From Corynebacterium sp. MSK297 (GTDB lineage Bacteria > Actinomycetota > Actinomycetes > Mycobacteriales > Mycobacteriaceae), in NCBI RefSeq assembly GCF_030232885.1, contig NZ_JASPGD010000009.1, positions 1 through 64,000 of the forward strand: DNA of 64,000 nucleotides. The letters run 5' to 3'. Position 1 is the stretch's first letter; each line of letters begins with the position of its first letter. The position numbers and the translations under genes are program-made. Below are positions 47,581 to 57,090 of the stretch, piece after piece. The notes below the pieces were generated by a model, which ran no database searches, was not told the origin of the DNA, and saw only the letters and a list, made by a program, of their open reading frames with translations.

Positions 47581-50256
47581 ATGAATTCATCGCCGTTTCA
47601 GCCTCGCCCGCAAGCTAGTGATTCACAGAGTAATGCACCATACAATCCTGCAACATACAGTCCTGAGCCATCGTTATTCGGCGGTACACAACCCCGTGGT
47701 TTTCCGCCACGTGATACCGAGCTGCCGGATGGTGGCAACAGAACAAACCCGAGGCCACAATCGGCTGAACATCTTATTGCCGGGCTGAACGAGCAACAAC
47801 GACAGGCAGTGGAGCATTCTGGAAGCCCGTTGTTGATCGTTGCGGGCGCAGGCTCCGGCAAAACCGCGGTGTTGACCCGGCGCATTGCGTATTTGATGCA
47901 GCAGCGGGGCGTAGCACCCCACCAAATTTTGGCGATTACCTTTACCAATAAGGCTGCCCGAGAGATGCGAGAGCGCGTCGGCCAGCTCGTCGGTCCTGTT
48001 GCCGAGCGCATGTGGGTTGCCACTTTCCACTCGACGTGTGTGCGGATCCTACGTCAGCACGCTCATCTTGTCGACGGCCTGAATACTAATTTCAGCATCT
48101 ACGACGGCGACGATGCCCGCCGATTGCTGTCGATGATCGCCAAGGACATGAATCTAGACCTGAAGAAATTTACCGGCCGGGTGCTAGCGAATGCGATCTC
48201 AAACCATAAAAATGAATTGCAGGGGCCAGCCGCGGCAGCCTCTGCGGCAGCGACCACGAAAAATCCCTTCGATACTGCTGTCGCAGAAGTCTATGCCGAA
48301 TATCAACGTCGTCTGCGGGCAGCGAATGCCGTGGATTTCGACGATCTCATCGGAGAGATCGTGCGGATTTTCCGGGAGCACGCACACATCGCTGAATATT
48401 ACCGGCGGCGCTTCCGGCACGTGCTGATCGACGAGTATCAGGACACCAACCATGCACAGTACGCGCTGGTGGCAGCGCTCGTCGGCAAGAACAGCGGTGC
48501 GCAGTCACATCCGGAACGCATTAGCGCCCCAGAGTTATGTGTGGTTGGCGATTCTGACCAGTCGATCTATGCCTTCCGCGGCGCCACCATCCGCAATATC
48601 GAAGAATTTGAACGCGATTATCCGCAGGCGCGCGCGATTTTGTTGGAGCAAAATTACCGGTCAACGCAGAATATTTTGACTGCTGCCAACGCAGTGATCA
48701 CTAATAACGAGGGGCGGAGAGAGAAAAAACTGTGGACCGATCAGGGCGCAGGCGAAAACATTATTGGGTATGTGGCGGACAACGAACATGATGAGGCGCG
48801 GTTTATCGCCTCCGAGATCGACACGCTCAGCGACCAGGGATATAGCTACAACGATATTTCGGTGATGTACCGGACGAATAACGCTTCCCGTGCGTTGGAA
48901 GATATTTTCATCCGCTCGGGTATCCCATACAAGGTAGTCGGTGGCACGAAGTTCTACGAGCGTAAAGAAATCCGCGACATCGTGGCCTATCTGCGTGTAT
49001 TGGAAAATCCGGATGACACCGTCAGCATGCGACGAATAGTCAATGTCCCGAAGCGGGGCATTGGTGATAAAGCCCAGGGGCAACTCGCTGTGCACGCTGA
49101 AAACCACAATATTAGCTTCGGCAAAGCCCTGGAAGCAGCAGCTGCCGGAGAAATAGCTGGCCTCAGTGCGCGGGCGCGGAATGCACTGCGTGGTTTTGCC
49201 GAGATGCTCGCCACCGTGCGGGAAGAAATTCCTTCGATGACTAATGCAGCCACTGGCCAGCCGCACCTCGGTGAATTGATTGCTCGTATTCTCGATATCA
49301 CCGGCTACAAAGCGGAATTAGAAGCGTCCAATGACCCGCAAGATGGCACCCGGTTGGACAACCTGAACGAGTTGGTATCGGTAGCGCGCGAATTTTCCTC
49401 TGATGCGGCAAACGCCGCTGGATTAGACGAAACAGATATCAATGGTGCAAACGATGGCAATGCTGTCGACGAAGGCAATGCTGTCAATGGTGCCGCTGGC
49501 GCAGGCGATGGGCTGGAAGATGGTGAATCCCCAGCAGGTTCGTTGGCTGCATTTCTGGAAAAGGTATCCCTGGTTGCTGATGCCGATCAGATTCCAGACC
49601 ACGAGCATGGCGTCGTTACCCTCATGACCCTGCACACAGCCAAGGGACTGGAATTTCCGGTGGTGTTTGTCAGCGGTTGGGAAGACGGGCAATTTCCACA
49701 CATGCGTGCACTTGGTGATCCACACGAATTATCCGAAGAACGCCGCCTGGCGTATGTGGGCATTACGCGAGCGCGGAAGAAACTCTATCTGACTCGGGCG
49801 ATGATGCGTTCTGCCTGGGGCCGCCCGGTGGAAAACCCCGCGAGCCGGTTTTTGGCGGAAATCCCGTCGGAAGTCATCACCTGGAAACGTGAAGAACCCA
49901 CCGCAGGCCCGGGCTCTGGATGGGGCGCTGGTGGTTCTAGCTTCACTAGCTTTGGTGGAGGCGATGATGATTCTTGGGCAGAAATGTCGTACGGGGCACG
50001 CCGTTCGCGCCGGATGCGTGGTTCTACTGCGTCTTCCCCTTTGCAGCAGAACCGTTCCGGTATCCCGGACAAGAAAACCGGTGGCGCGAAATTAGAGCTT
50101 GCCGTTGGAGACAAGGTCAATCACGCCAAATATGGTTTGGGCACCGTGATTTCTGCGGATGGCCAGGGAGCGCGTGCTACCGTGACCATTGACTTTGGTT
50201 CTTCAGGAACTATTCGCTTGATGTTGGTGGGTGCGCCGCCTATGGAGAAACTCTAG
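47581..50256 (+). CDS. pcrA: UvrD/PcrA-type ATP-dependent DNA helicase
   Basis: An 891-residue superfamily 1A 3'-5' helicase for DNA repair and replication restart. After a disordered N-terminal extension of about 60 residues come the Q motif (LNEQQRQAVEHSGSPLLIVA), Walker A (GAGSGKT), AITFTNKAAREMRERVG, DEYQDTN, GDSDQSIYAFRGATIRNIEE, LEQNYRSTQNIL, LMTLHTAKGLEFPVVFVSGW and YVGITRARKKLYLTRA. A linker rich in Asn, Gly and Asp (about 620-650) interrupts the 2B region. The C terminus has the conserved LELAVGDKVNHAKYGLGTVI domain that binds RNA polymerase in PcrA. It corresponds to mycobacterial UvrD1 (Rv0949) by position. Confidence 0.95.
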   Translation: MNSSPFQPRPQASDSQSNAPYNPATYSPEPSLFGGTQPRGFPPRDTELPDGGNRTNPRPQSAEHLIAGLNEQQRQAVEHSGSPLLIVAGAGSGKTAVLTRRIAYLMQQRGVAPHQILAITFTNKAAREMRERVGQLVGPVAERMWVATFHSTCVRILRQHAHLVDGLNTNFSIYDGDDARRLLSMIAKDMNLDLKKFTGRVLANAISNHKNELQGPAAAASAAATTKNPFDTAVAEVYAEYQRRLRAANAVDFDDLIGEIVRIFREHAHIAEYYRRRFRHVLIDEYQDTNHAQYALVAALVGKNSGAQSHPERISAPELCVVGDSDQSIYAFRGATIRNIEEFERDYPQARAILLEQNYRSTQNILTAANAVITNNEGRREKKLWTDQGAGENIIGYVADNEHDEARFIASEIDTLSDQGYSYNDISVMYRTNNASRALEDIFIRSGIPYKVVGGTKFYERKEIRDIVAYLRVLENPDDTVSMRRIVNVPKRGIGDKAQGQLAVHAENHNISFGKALEAAAAGEIAGLSARARNALRGFAEMLATVREEIPSMTNAATGQPHLGELIARILDITGYKAELEASNDPQDGTRLDNLNELVSVAREFSSDAANAAGLDETDINGANDGNAVDEGNAVNGAAGAGDGLEDGESPAGSLAAFLEKVSLVADADQIPDHEHGVVTLMTLHTAKGLEFPVVFVSGWEDGQFPHMRALGDPHELSEERRLAYVGITRARKKLYLTRAMMRSAWGRPVENPASRFLAEIPSEVITWKREEPTAGPGSGWGAGGSSFTSFGGGDDDSWAEMSYGARRSRRMRGSTASSPLQQNRSGIPDKKTGGAKLELAVGDKVNHAKYGLGTVISADGQGARATVTIDFGSSGTIRLMLVGAPPMEKL

Positions 50257-50272
50257 GAGTGCTCTTGGGGCG

Positions 50273-51052
50273 CTATTTAGCGCCTCGGACGGTGATGCCT
50301 TGCTCGGCGAACCATGGGACTGGGTCTACCGGGGTGACACCGTCTGGGCGGATCTCAAAGTGTAGGTGTGGGCCGGTGGAATGGCCTTCATTTCCCATGG
50401 TGGCGATTTGCTCGCCGGCTGTAACTTTTTGGCCAACGCTCACGCTGTATGAGTTCACGTGACCGTACACGGAGATTTCACCATTGTCGTGCTGGACACG
50501 CACCCATTTACCGTATCCTTGTGCCGGTCCGGCGCTGATAACGGTGCCATCCATGATGGAATAAATCGGGGTGCCAATACCGTTTCCGATGTCAATGCCT
50601 TGGTGAATCCGGCCCCAGCGCGGTCCGTATGGTGAGGTAAAAACTCCCTCGGTAGGAAAGACCACTGTGCGTCCGTCGGCAGTGGTGCCCTTTTCCGCAG
50701 TCATGTACGACGTTGATGGGGAAGCTTGTGCTACCTTCTCCGCGGGCTCTGCTTCCGGGGAGGTGAGGGGGTCGATTATGATCTCCAGGGCATCGATGTT
50801 GTCTTGGAGGCTCGGAGCCCCATCTTGGTCGAGCTGCTGCACAGTGGATGCCAATCCTTCGGCAACTTTGAGCAGAGCGTCTAGATCATAACCGTTAATG
50901 ACGGGGTCTTGGGCGCTGCCTGGGTTGACAGTTGCTGTCAGAGCCGGATCAGCGTTGGCTGCTGGTGTGGAACCCGGCATGTTCATAGCGACCGCGAGGC
51001 CGGCGGCGCTCACGCCTAGGATGAGCCGTCGAAAGCGGTGGGAAGGCTTCAT
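50273..51052 (-). CDS. secreted M23-family (LytM) endopeptidase
   Basis: A 259-residue exported protein. A signal peptide (MKPSHRFRRLILGVSAAGLA, cleaved near ANADPA) precedes a helical region and the zinc peptidase domain (about 125-250): TSPYGPRWGRIHQGIDIGNG with the H-x3-D motif, IMDGTVISAGPAQGYGKWVR, and STGPHLHFEIRP with the H-x-H motif. All metal ligands are present, so it should cleave peptidoglycan cross-bridges. It converges with pcrA (16 bp between stops) and is the paralogue of the M23 gene directly upstream. The orthologue in mycobacteria is Rv0950c. Confidence 0.9.
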   Translation of the reverse strand: MKPSHRFRRLILGVSAAGLAVAMNMPGSTPAANADPALTATVNPGSAQDPVINGYDLDALLKVAEGLASTVQQLDQDGAPSLQDNIDALEIIIDPLTSPEAEPAEKVAQASPSTSYMTAEKGTTADGRTVVFPTEGVFTSPYGPRWGRIHQGIDIGNGIGTPIYSIMDGTVISAGPAQGYGKWVRVQHDNGEISVYGHVNSYSVSVGQKVTAGEQIATMGNEGHSTGPHLHFEIRPDGVTPVDPVPWFAEQGITVRGAK

Positions 51053-51522
51053 ACAAGATCCTGTCTAATCGTGCAGTCTTACAACTACTGAAAGGCTCTC
51101 GCCGGGAACGGACGTGGATTGCCCATCCGGCTGCGGCTTGTGTAGAGCCTTATTTAGAGCCGTGTTCAGAACATTGTTCAAGCTACCGTTATTTATTTGT
51201 GATGGCAATGCCATAAGGGCTGGTTAATGGGTTGATTTTCTCGACATGCCAAAAGATTCCAGCTCATGCGGTGTGTTGCTGGTGTGGTTTGTGTGAATAG
51301 TGTGATTTCGCCTCGGGTGTTTTAGGGGTGATTTATGGGGGTGGATCAATGGGGTGGATGCTGAATTGCTGGCGGAGTTTGGAACCCACGAAGTTTCTGG
51401 CACGCAAAAACCGCTTATCCCACTGCAGGAACAAATGCAGACAAGTTGCGGAATAAGCGGTATAAAAAGTTGAGTGCTAGCTCGTTTAGGGGGCTTAGAT
51501 GTGTCTAGTGTAGGCGAAGTGC
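51053..51522. other. intergenic region between two M23 genes
   Basis: This 470-bp gap holds the promoter of the first M23 gene near 51060-51200, the minus-strand terminator at 51406-51462 and AT-rich sequence. I see no gene and no RNA I can name. Confidence 0.5.
51406..51462 (-). terminator. minus-strand terminator of the second M23 gene
   Basis: CCGCTTATCC (51411-51420) pairs with GGAATAAGCGG (51450-51460) and an inner CTGCA/TGCAG pair. On the minus strand the stem is followed by TTTTTGCG. It lies about 60 nt after the stop of the M23 gene at 51523. Confidence 0.75.
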
Positions 51523-52281
51523 TTACACGTGGATGCCACGTTCTGCGAGCCATGCAGCTGGGTCCACGGGGCCGCCACCGCCTGGGTGTACTTCGAAGTG
51601 CAAGTGTGTACCAGTGGAGAAACCGAGGTTGCCCATGCCCGCGATCTTTTGGCCAGCATGCACGCGCTGCCCGGTGGATACATCCAATGATTCCATGTGG
51701 CCGTACAGCGAAATGGTTCCATCGTCGTGCTGGATGCGGATCCAGTTGCCGTAACCGGAAGCCGGGCCAGAATCTAGAACCGTGCCGTCCATGATTGCCA
51801 GAATTGGGGTGCCGTTTGCGTTAGCGATGTCGATGCCGTTGTGGAAAGAGCCCCAGCGTGGGCCAAAACCGGAGGTGAAGGCGCCTTCGGCTGGCTTGAC
51901 GATGCTTGGTAAACGGGAACTTAGGTCCTCGGCGATGCGTTCCGTGGAGTGAGCAACGGCCTTGTCGAGCTGTTCGGCCAGGTTGGCGACGGGGCGGAAT
52001 TCATTGATCTCTAGGATTTGTGGAGTTGCGCCAATCCCCGGAAGGAAGGTGTCTGCGTCGTTGGCGAGGGTGTAGCCCACATCTGTGGTGCCAGCGTCGA
52101 CGGTTGCGTCTTGCTCTGTAACTTCCGCGGCGTTGATCTGTGCAGCCGCGGCGCCACCGATGCCGGCGGACGATACAGTCCCTGCTGCCACCGTGACCAG
52201 GGCGATGCGTCCCTTAGCGGTTTGTGACGCGTTAACCTTGCGGTGGCGGCCCCCACGGGAGCGAATGGAAGAACTTTGCAT
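51523..52281 (-). CDS. secreted M23-family endopeptidase, second copy
   Basis: A 252-residue exported LytM-type protease, paralogous to the gene at 50273. The N terminus is basic (MQSSSIRSRGGRHRKVNASQ) and leads to a signal helix (GRIALVTVAAGTVSSAGIGG). The peptidase domain has TSGFGPRWGSFHNGIDIANA (H-x3-D), ILAIMDGTVLDSGPASGYGN, LYGHMESLDVSTGQRVHAGQ and STGTHLHFEVHP (H-x-H). I chose the ATG at 52281; upstream codons in frame do not look like protein. The two genes probably arose by duplication. It is divergent from the perM-like gene. Confidence 0.9.
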   Translation of the reverse strand: MQSSSIRSRGGRHRKVNASQTAKGRIALVTVAAGTVSSAGIGGAAAAQINAAEVTEQDATVDAGTTDVGYTLANDADTFLPGIGATPQILEINEFRPVANLAEQLDKAVAHSTERIAEDLSSRLPSIVKPAEGAFTSGFGPRWGSFHNGIDIANANGTPILAIMDGTVLDSGPASGYGNWIRIQHDDGTISLYGHMESLDVSTGQRVHAGQKIAGMGNLGFSTGTHLHFEVHPGGGGPVDPAAWLAERGIHV

Positions 52282-52644
52282 CAATAGTTTCCGTTCCTGT
52301 TTCAGCAATTCTCGACTAATTCGGTGCATCGTTTCCCGATCAGCATGCTGGCCAGTAAACGAGCGTTGAATTGTAACCTGTCTGTTATCTAACGAATGTA
52401 ACAATAATGTCTCAGCCCCGATCGATCAACTCAATTTCGGAAAAATTTGCACTGTTAGCTGTGTTATCCCTTACATGGGTGTAACTAACCGTAAAATATG
52501 GTGCCACTGTAAAATCTGGGGCCTGTGGGCTGGGTGTGACTTCCGGGCCTCTGCCGGATCGGACTTAATGAGAGTAACGCCAACCGTGGTATTTTCGACG
52601 CGCCACGGTGGTCTTATTCGTTGAACATGGCAAAGTAGTACACG
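52282..52644. other. divergent promoter region between M23 and perM-like genes
   Basis: These 363 bp hold no gene. GTAAC words recur at 52373-52377, 52398-52402 and 52481-52485, and the last is followed by GTAAA 10 bp later (52491-52495). These resemble the short direct repeats reported for the MtrA response regulator, which controls M23 genes in C. glutamicum; I am not certain of the consensus, so this is a suggestion. Confidence 0.35.
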
Positions 52645-54270
52645 ATGAATAGCAATTCGAGCCCGCATTCCCGTCCCGCGCGCCGTCCACAACGACGGCC
52701 TCGTACTGCTGTTTCTGCTCACCATGCAGAGCTACAGAGTAGCGCCCGACGCTCTCGTGACGTGACGCGTCGTGATGCAACACGCTCGCAGCGTCGGAAG
52801 AAGACGTCGGCAAGCTCTACGGCGCTACCCGCTGCTGCTCATCTAACAATGGGGCAGCGCATCCGTAAAGTTGGGCTAACACTTGCCATTCCACACGCGG
52901 TGATCATCATGTCGATCATCGTCATAGCGGTCGCGACGTTACTGATAACTTCCTCATCCATTGCGGTGTTGCCCACGGTCATCGCAACGGCATGGTTGGT
53001 CTTTCATGCTGCGCCAGTGGCAGGCGAGGGTGTTGTTATTGCCGCAGTACCGTTACTACCGGCATTGCTGACGATCGCATTGTCTGCCCGACAAGTGCAT
53101 GCCAGCGTACGGAAACGGTTCAGCATTATTGATCTGTTGATGGTGTTCGCCTGGAGCTTAAGCACGCCGTTGCTGCTTACCGTGATTGCCTTATTTATGC
53201 TTGCTGACGCCCAGACGGTGTATCCCGTGGCGGTGCCGCCGATTGGCCCAGTGCTGGTCTCGGTCCTTCTTGTGCACCTGGTGGCGTTTGTGGTTGGTTT
53301 AGGGCCGAACGCATGGCGGGCACTTGCACGGCGCTACCGAGTTCCGTTGTCGATTTTCGACGGTGTTGTTGTTGGCGTAAAAACACTTGCAGCGCTGTCT
53401 GCTGCGGCGGCGGTTGTCGGATTGATTTTGTTTGTCGTCGGCTGGGAGCGGCAAGCAGAGATCATGGCTGCTTACCCACAAGCCGAATCTGCCGCAAAAC
53501 TCGCCTTGGTTCTGCTATCCCTGGCATATATTCCGAATGCCGTGATCGGTGTTGGTGGTGTGTTGCTCGGCTCCGAATACCAATTTGGCGCCGCCAGCGT
53601 GTCCTTATTCGAGACCCATTTGGTGCCGCTGCCGCCTTTGCCGGTGTTTGGTGTGATTCCGGTTTCGTCGGCAAGCTGGGCTTGGGTCGGATTATTAATC
53701 CCAGTGGCAGTGATCGTTGTGGTAATGCTGCGAATGCGTCCGAGCCCGGTAATGACCTTAAGCGCAGGCCTGGCAACGTGGGTAATTGTTGCGCTCGCAG
53801 TGTTGCTGACCGGAGGAGAGGTTGGCGCCTATAGCAATACCGGTTTGCCTGTGTTGTGGACGGCAAGCTTGGCGCTGATTTGGGTTGGCGGTATTGCCTT
53901 GGCAGTCACGCTTATGTTGCTGGTGTTTCAGCGTCGTCAAGCGCGCGGGGAAATTGAAGAAGATCCAGCGGACTACGACGAACAGGAACTGCACATGTTG
54001 GCTGACGACGCGGTGCCTGCTGAACAAGCGCAGGGAGAAGGAGCCGAAGACTCGCAGGACGCTGGCTCGGAAGAATCGGAAGAATTGGGTGAACAAGCCG
54101 ATGCATCCGATAAGACTGCTGCATCCGATAAAACTGATGTAGTCGAAGATAGCGGTGAACTCGACGATGCCGATGAACTCGGTAAAACTGCGGCTGCTCA
54201 GGATGGCTCTAAGAATGACTCTGAGAATGAAAATAATCGTCAAAATGACGAGTCCAAACGTACCGAGTAG
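52645..54270 (+). CDS. PerM-like membrane protein (DUF6350, Rv0955 type)
   Basis: A 541-residue polytopic membrane protein with a basic N-terminal tail (about 70 residues, many Arg), ten to twelve hydrophobic helices, and an acidic C-terminal tail of about 110 residues (Glu/Asp/Ser/Ala-rich, ending in NDESKRTE). It corresponds in position, size and topology to mycobacterial Rv0955/PerM, linked there to cell division and persistence. No transporter signature is obvious. The start at 52645 has a poor ribosome binding site. purN follows 11 bp after its stop, as in mycobacteria. Confidence 0.78.
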   Translation: MNSNSSPHSRPARRPQRRPRTAVSAHHAELQSSARRSRDVTRRDATRSQRRKKTSASSTALPAAAHLTMGQRIRKVGLTLAIPHAVIIMSIIVIAVATLLITSSSIAVLPTVIATAWLVFHAAPVAGEGVVIAAVPLLPALLTIALSARQVHASVRKRFSIIDLLMVFAWSLSTPLLLTVIALFMLADAQTVYPVAVPPIGPVLVSVLLVHLVAFVVGLGPNAWRALARRYRVPLSIFDGVVVGVKTLAALSAAAAVVGLILFVVGWERQAEIMAAYPQAESAAKLALVLLSLAYIPNAVIGVGGVLLGSEYQFGAASVSLFETHLVPLPPLPVFGVIPVSSASWAWVGLLIPVAVIVVVMLRMRPSPVMTLSAGLATWVIVALAVLLTGGEVGAYSNTGLPVLWTASLALIWVGGIALAVTLMLLVFQRRQARGEIEEDPADYDEQELHMLADDAVPAEQAQGEGAEDSQDAGSEESEELGEQADASDKTAASDKTDVVEDSGELDDADELGKTAAAQDGSKNDSENENNRQNDESKRTE

Positions 54271-54281
54271 TCTAGTGAGAT

Positions 54282-54866
54282 GTGAATACACCTCTGCGAC
54301 TGACTGCCTTGGTATCGGGAAGCGGCACATTATTGCAGGCCCTCCTCGATAACCAGGACGATAATTACGCCGTTGAATTAGTTGTCTCTGATCGTGATTG
54401 CCCAGCGCTTGAGCGCGCCCGAGATGCGGGCGTAGCTACCGCGGTGGTGCCGATGTTGGATGATCGTGCACAGTGGGATGAGCAGCTTGCTGCATCAGTC
54501 GGCGCACCCGATTTGATTGTCTCGGCTGGGTTTATGAAAATTTTGGGCCCAAGTTTCGTACAGAAATTCAATGGTCGCCTCATTAATACGCATCCGGCTT
54601 TATTGCCGTCGTTCCCCGGTGCTCATGCAGTGCGCGACGCGTTGGATTATGGCGTGAAAGTTACCGGATCGACGGTGCATTATGTTGACGAAGGCGTCGA
54701 CACGGGCCCGATTATCGCGCAACGAGCTGTAAACATTCGCGCAGATGACAGCGAAGATGAGTTGCACGAGCGGATTAAGAAAGTAGAACGCGAATCATTG
54801 GTCGCGCTGCTGCGTTCGGCCGAGATTGAGCAGACTTCGAGGAAGGTAGTTTTTCAGCATGACTAA
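54282..54866 (+). CDS. purN: phosphoribosylglycinamide formyltransferase
   Basis: A 194-residue enzyme that transfers a formyl group from 10-formyl-tetrahydrofolate to GAR in purine synthesis. The N terminus holds the phosphate loop ([16 protein letters not shown]). The active site reads [20 protein letters not shown] with Asn and His, and [16 protein letters not shown] with the catalytic Asp. It starts at GTG 54282 with a weak ribosome binding site. Its end overlaps the purH start by 8 bp, so the two are translationally coupled. Confidence 0.95.
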   Translation: MNTPLRLTALVSGSGTLLQALLDNQDDNYAVELVVSDRDCPALERARDAGVATAVVPMLDDRAQWDEQLAASVGAPDLIVSAGFMKILGPSFVQKFNGRLINTHPALLPSFPGAHAVRDALDYGVKVTGSTVHYVDEGVDTGPIIAQRAVNIRADDSEDELHERIKKVERESLVALLRSAEIEQTSRKVVFQHD

Positions 54867-56448
54867 TTCAGAGCACACCACAATCAAACGCGCACTGATC
54901 AGTGTCTATGACAAGACCGGTTTGGAAGAGCTGGCTCAAAACTTGGCTGATGCAGGCGTAGAAATTGTTTCTACTGGCTCTACAGCGAAAGCGATTGCAA
55001 ACTCTGGGGTCGTGGTCACCCCGGTGGAAGAAGTCACCGAATTCCCAGAATGCTTCGATGGGCGGGTGAAGACCCTGCACCCACGTATACACGGTGGAAT
55101 CCTGGCGGACCGGTCCAAGCAAGAACACCGTGATCAGCTTGATCAGCTGAATATCGCGGCTTTCGACTTAGTAGTGGTGAACCTGTACCCATTTGAAGAG
55201 ACCGTGGCTTCTGGTGCGGGTGTTGATGAATGCATCGAAAAGATTGATATCGGTGGGCCAGCTATGGTCCGCGCTGCTGCAAAAAACCATAATTCCGTGG
55301 CCGTTGTTGTCGACCCAGCTAATTACGGCGCAGTCGCAGAAGCAGTGGCCGGTAACGGCTTTAGCCTTGCAGAGCGTCGACAATTGGCGTTGGAGGCATT
55401 TACCCACACCTCGAAATATGACTTGGCGGTGTCTTCATGGATGTTCGCTGAACTCGTGGCGGATGCTGAAGATGAGTCCGAATCCAGCGTGGCCCAGGAT
55501 GTTCCTGCTACCCAGCTGCGTTATGGCGAAAACCCGCACCAGGCTGCGTATCTGGAACGTATTCCGGGAGCCGGGGGCGTCGCGAATGCGCAGCAGTTAC
55601 ACGGCAAGGAAATGAGTTTCAATAACTACCAGGATGCTGAAGCTGCGTGGCGTGCTGCGCACGATCATCAGCGTCCTTGTGTAGCGATCATCAAGCACGC
55701 GAACCCCTGCGGCATCGCAGTTTCGGATGATTCGATCGCGGAGGCACACCGTAATGCGCATGCGTGTGACCCGGTATCAGCGTTCGGTGGTGTGATCGCC
55801 ACGAACCGGCCGGTGAGCGTCGACATGGCCAAGCAAGTAGCAGAGGTGTTTACTGAGGTCATTCTGGCGCCAGAGTACGAAGACGGTGCGGTAGAGATTT
55901 TGCAGGGCAAAAAGAACATCCGCATTCTGCAGGTCGATGACGCGCAGCTGGCAGACGATTCTGGTTCCTGGGATACCACGGTGATTTCTGGTGGTGTGCT
56001 TTTCCAAGAGCCAGATTGTTATCAGGCAGAAGGCGATCAAGCTGCGAATTGGAAGTTGGCTGCAGGCGAGCCGGTGGGTGATGAAGTTCTCGCGGATCTT
56101 GAGTTCGCGTGGCGGGCGGTGCGATCTGTGAAGTCGAATGCCATTGTGCTTTCCCGTGGTTCAGCTACCGTCGGTGTGGGTATGGGGCAGGTGAACCGCG
56201 TTGATTCTGCGCGATTGGCTGTGGAACGGGCGAATACGCTTGCCGACGGCGAGCAGCGCGCCAACGGTGCAGTCGCTGCCTCGGATGCCTTCTTCCCATT
56301 TGCCGACGGGCTGGAAGTGTTATTAGATGCTGGCGTGAAAGCCGTCGTCTCGCCGGGTGGTTCCATCCGTGATGAAGAAGTTATTGCCGCTGCGGAGAAA
56401 GCTGGCGTGGCGTTGTACTTCACTGGAACTCGGCACTTTTTCCACTAG
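54859..56448 (+). CDS. purH: bifunctional AICAR formyltransferase / IMP cyclohydrolase
   Basis: A 529-residue enzyme catalysing the last two steps of IMP synthesis. The N-terminal MGS-like cyclohydrolase domain includes [37 protein letters not shown] and [15 protein letters not shown]. The C-terminal AICAR transformylase domain has [47 protein letters not shown] (catalytic Lys-His) and [20 protein letters not shown]. The ATG at 54859 lies inside the end of purN after GAGGAAGG. The TAG stop overlaps the GTG start of the TetR gene. Confidence 0.96.
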   Translation: MTNSEHTTIKRALISVYDKTGLEELAQNLADAGVEIVSTGSTAKAIANSGVVVTPVEEVTEFPECFDGRVKTLHPRIHGGILADRSKQEHRDQLDQLNIAAFDLVVVNLYPFEETVASGAGVDECIEKIDIGGPAMVRAAAKNHNSVAVVVDPANYGAVAEAVAGNGFSLAERRQLALEAFTHTSKYDLAVSSWMFAELVADAEDESESSVAQDVPATQLRYGENPHQAAYLERIPGAGGVANAQQLHGKEMSFNNYQDAEAAWRAAHDHQRPCVAIIKHANPCGIAVSDDSIAEAHRNAHACDPVSAFGGVIATNRPVSVDMAKQVAEVFTEVILAPEYEDGAVEILQGKKNIRILQVDDAQLADDSGSWDTTVISGGVLFQEPDCYQAEGDQAANWKLAAGEPVGDEVLADLEFAWRAVRSVKSNAIVLSRGSATVGVGMGQVNRVDSARLAVERANTLADGEQRANGAVAASDAFFPFADGLEVLLDAGVKAVVSPGGSIRDEEVIAAAEKAGVALYFTGTRHFFH

Positions 56449-57062
56449 TGGCACCGAGTTCTACAGCCCGTTGTTCTACGGCCCGTTCGCAGGCGAAAGA
56501 GCGCCGTCGCACAGCATTGTTTCGTGAGGCGGCGCGCATTATTGCCGAACGTGGTTTCCACCAGACTCGCCTGGCAGATGTTGGTGCTGCCGTCGGTATT
56601 TCCGGCCCAGGGGTGTATCGGTATTTTTCCAGCAAAGATGACATGCTGGCGCAATTGTTGATCGATATTTCATCCCGCCTGGTTGCCCGAGGCCCCGAGG
56701 TCATGTATGAACATGGCAGAGATGCGGATCCCCGGGTGGTGTTGACCGGTTTGGTAGCAGCCCAAACCCAGATCGCTGCCACCGAACCTGATCTCATCCG
56801 AGTACAAGAGCGGGAGATTCGTAATCTTGCCGACGAAGAACTTTCTCGCGTGAAGTCATTGCAAATGACCTATCTGCACATGTGGGTGGAGGTGCTGCAA
56901 CGGTGTCGGCCAGATCTGGATTATGAACGCGCGCGATTGCGGGTACAGCTGGCTGCGGGAATGATTAATTCTTCCCGCCATGTTTATCACTGGGCTGGCG
57001 GTGATTTGATACGCGAACAGGGCACTCCCATGGCGGTGGCAGCAATGCTTGCCGAAGCCTAG
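56448..57062 (+). CDS. TetR/AcrR-family transcriptional regulator
   Basis: A 204-residue repressor-type protein. The N-terminal helix-turn-helix is clear: FREAARIIAERGFHQTRLAD, VGAAVGISGPGVYRYFSSKD. The C-terminal ligand domain (about residues 80-204) is of the KstR2/FadR-like type (IQVQEREIRNL-like helix LIRVQEREIRNLADEELSRV) that often senses acyl-CoA. It starts at GTG overlapping the purH stop, and converges with the etfBA-cytochrome-hydrolase operon (28 bp between ends). I infer that it may control that operon; other TetR targets are possible. Confidence 0.85.
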   Translation: MAPSSTARCSTARSQAKERRRTALFREAARIIAERGFHQTRLADVGAAVGISGPGVYRYFSSKDDMLAQLLIDISSRLVARGPEVMYEHGRDADPRVVLTGLVAAQTQIAATEPDLIRVQEREIRNLADEELSRVKSLQMTYLHMWVEVLQRCRPDLDYERARLRVQLAAGMINSSRHVYHWAGGDLIREQGTPMAVAAMLAEA

Positions 57063-57090
57063 GTGACCGAATCAGTGCTGGCGGAGCTAG

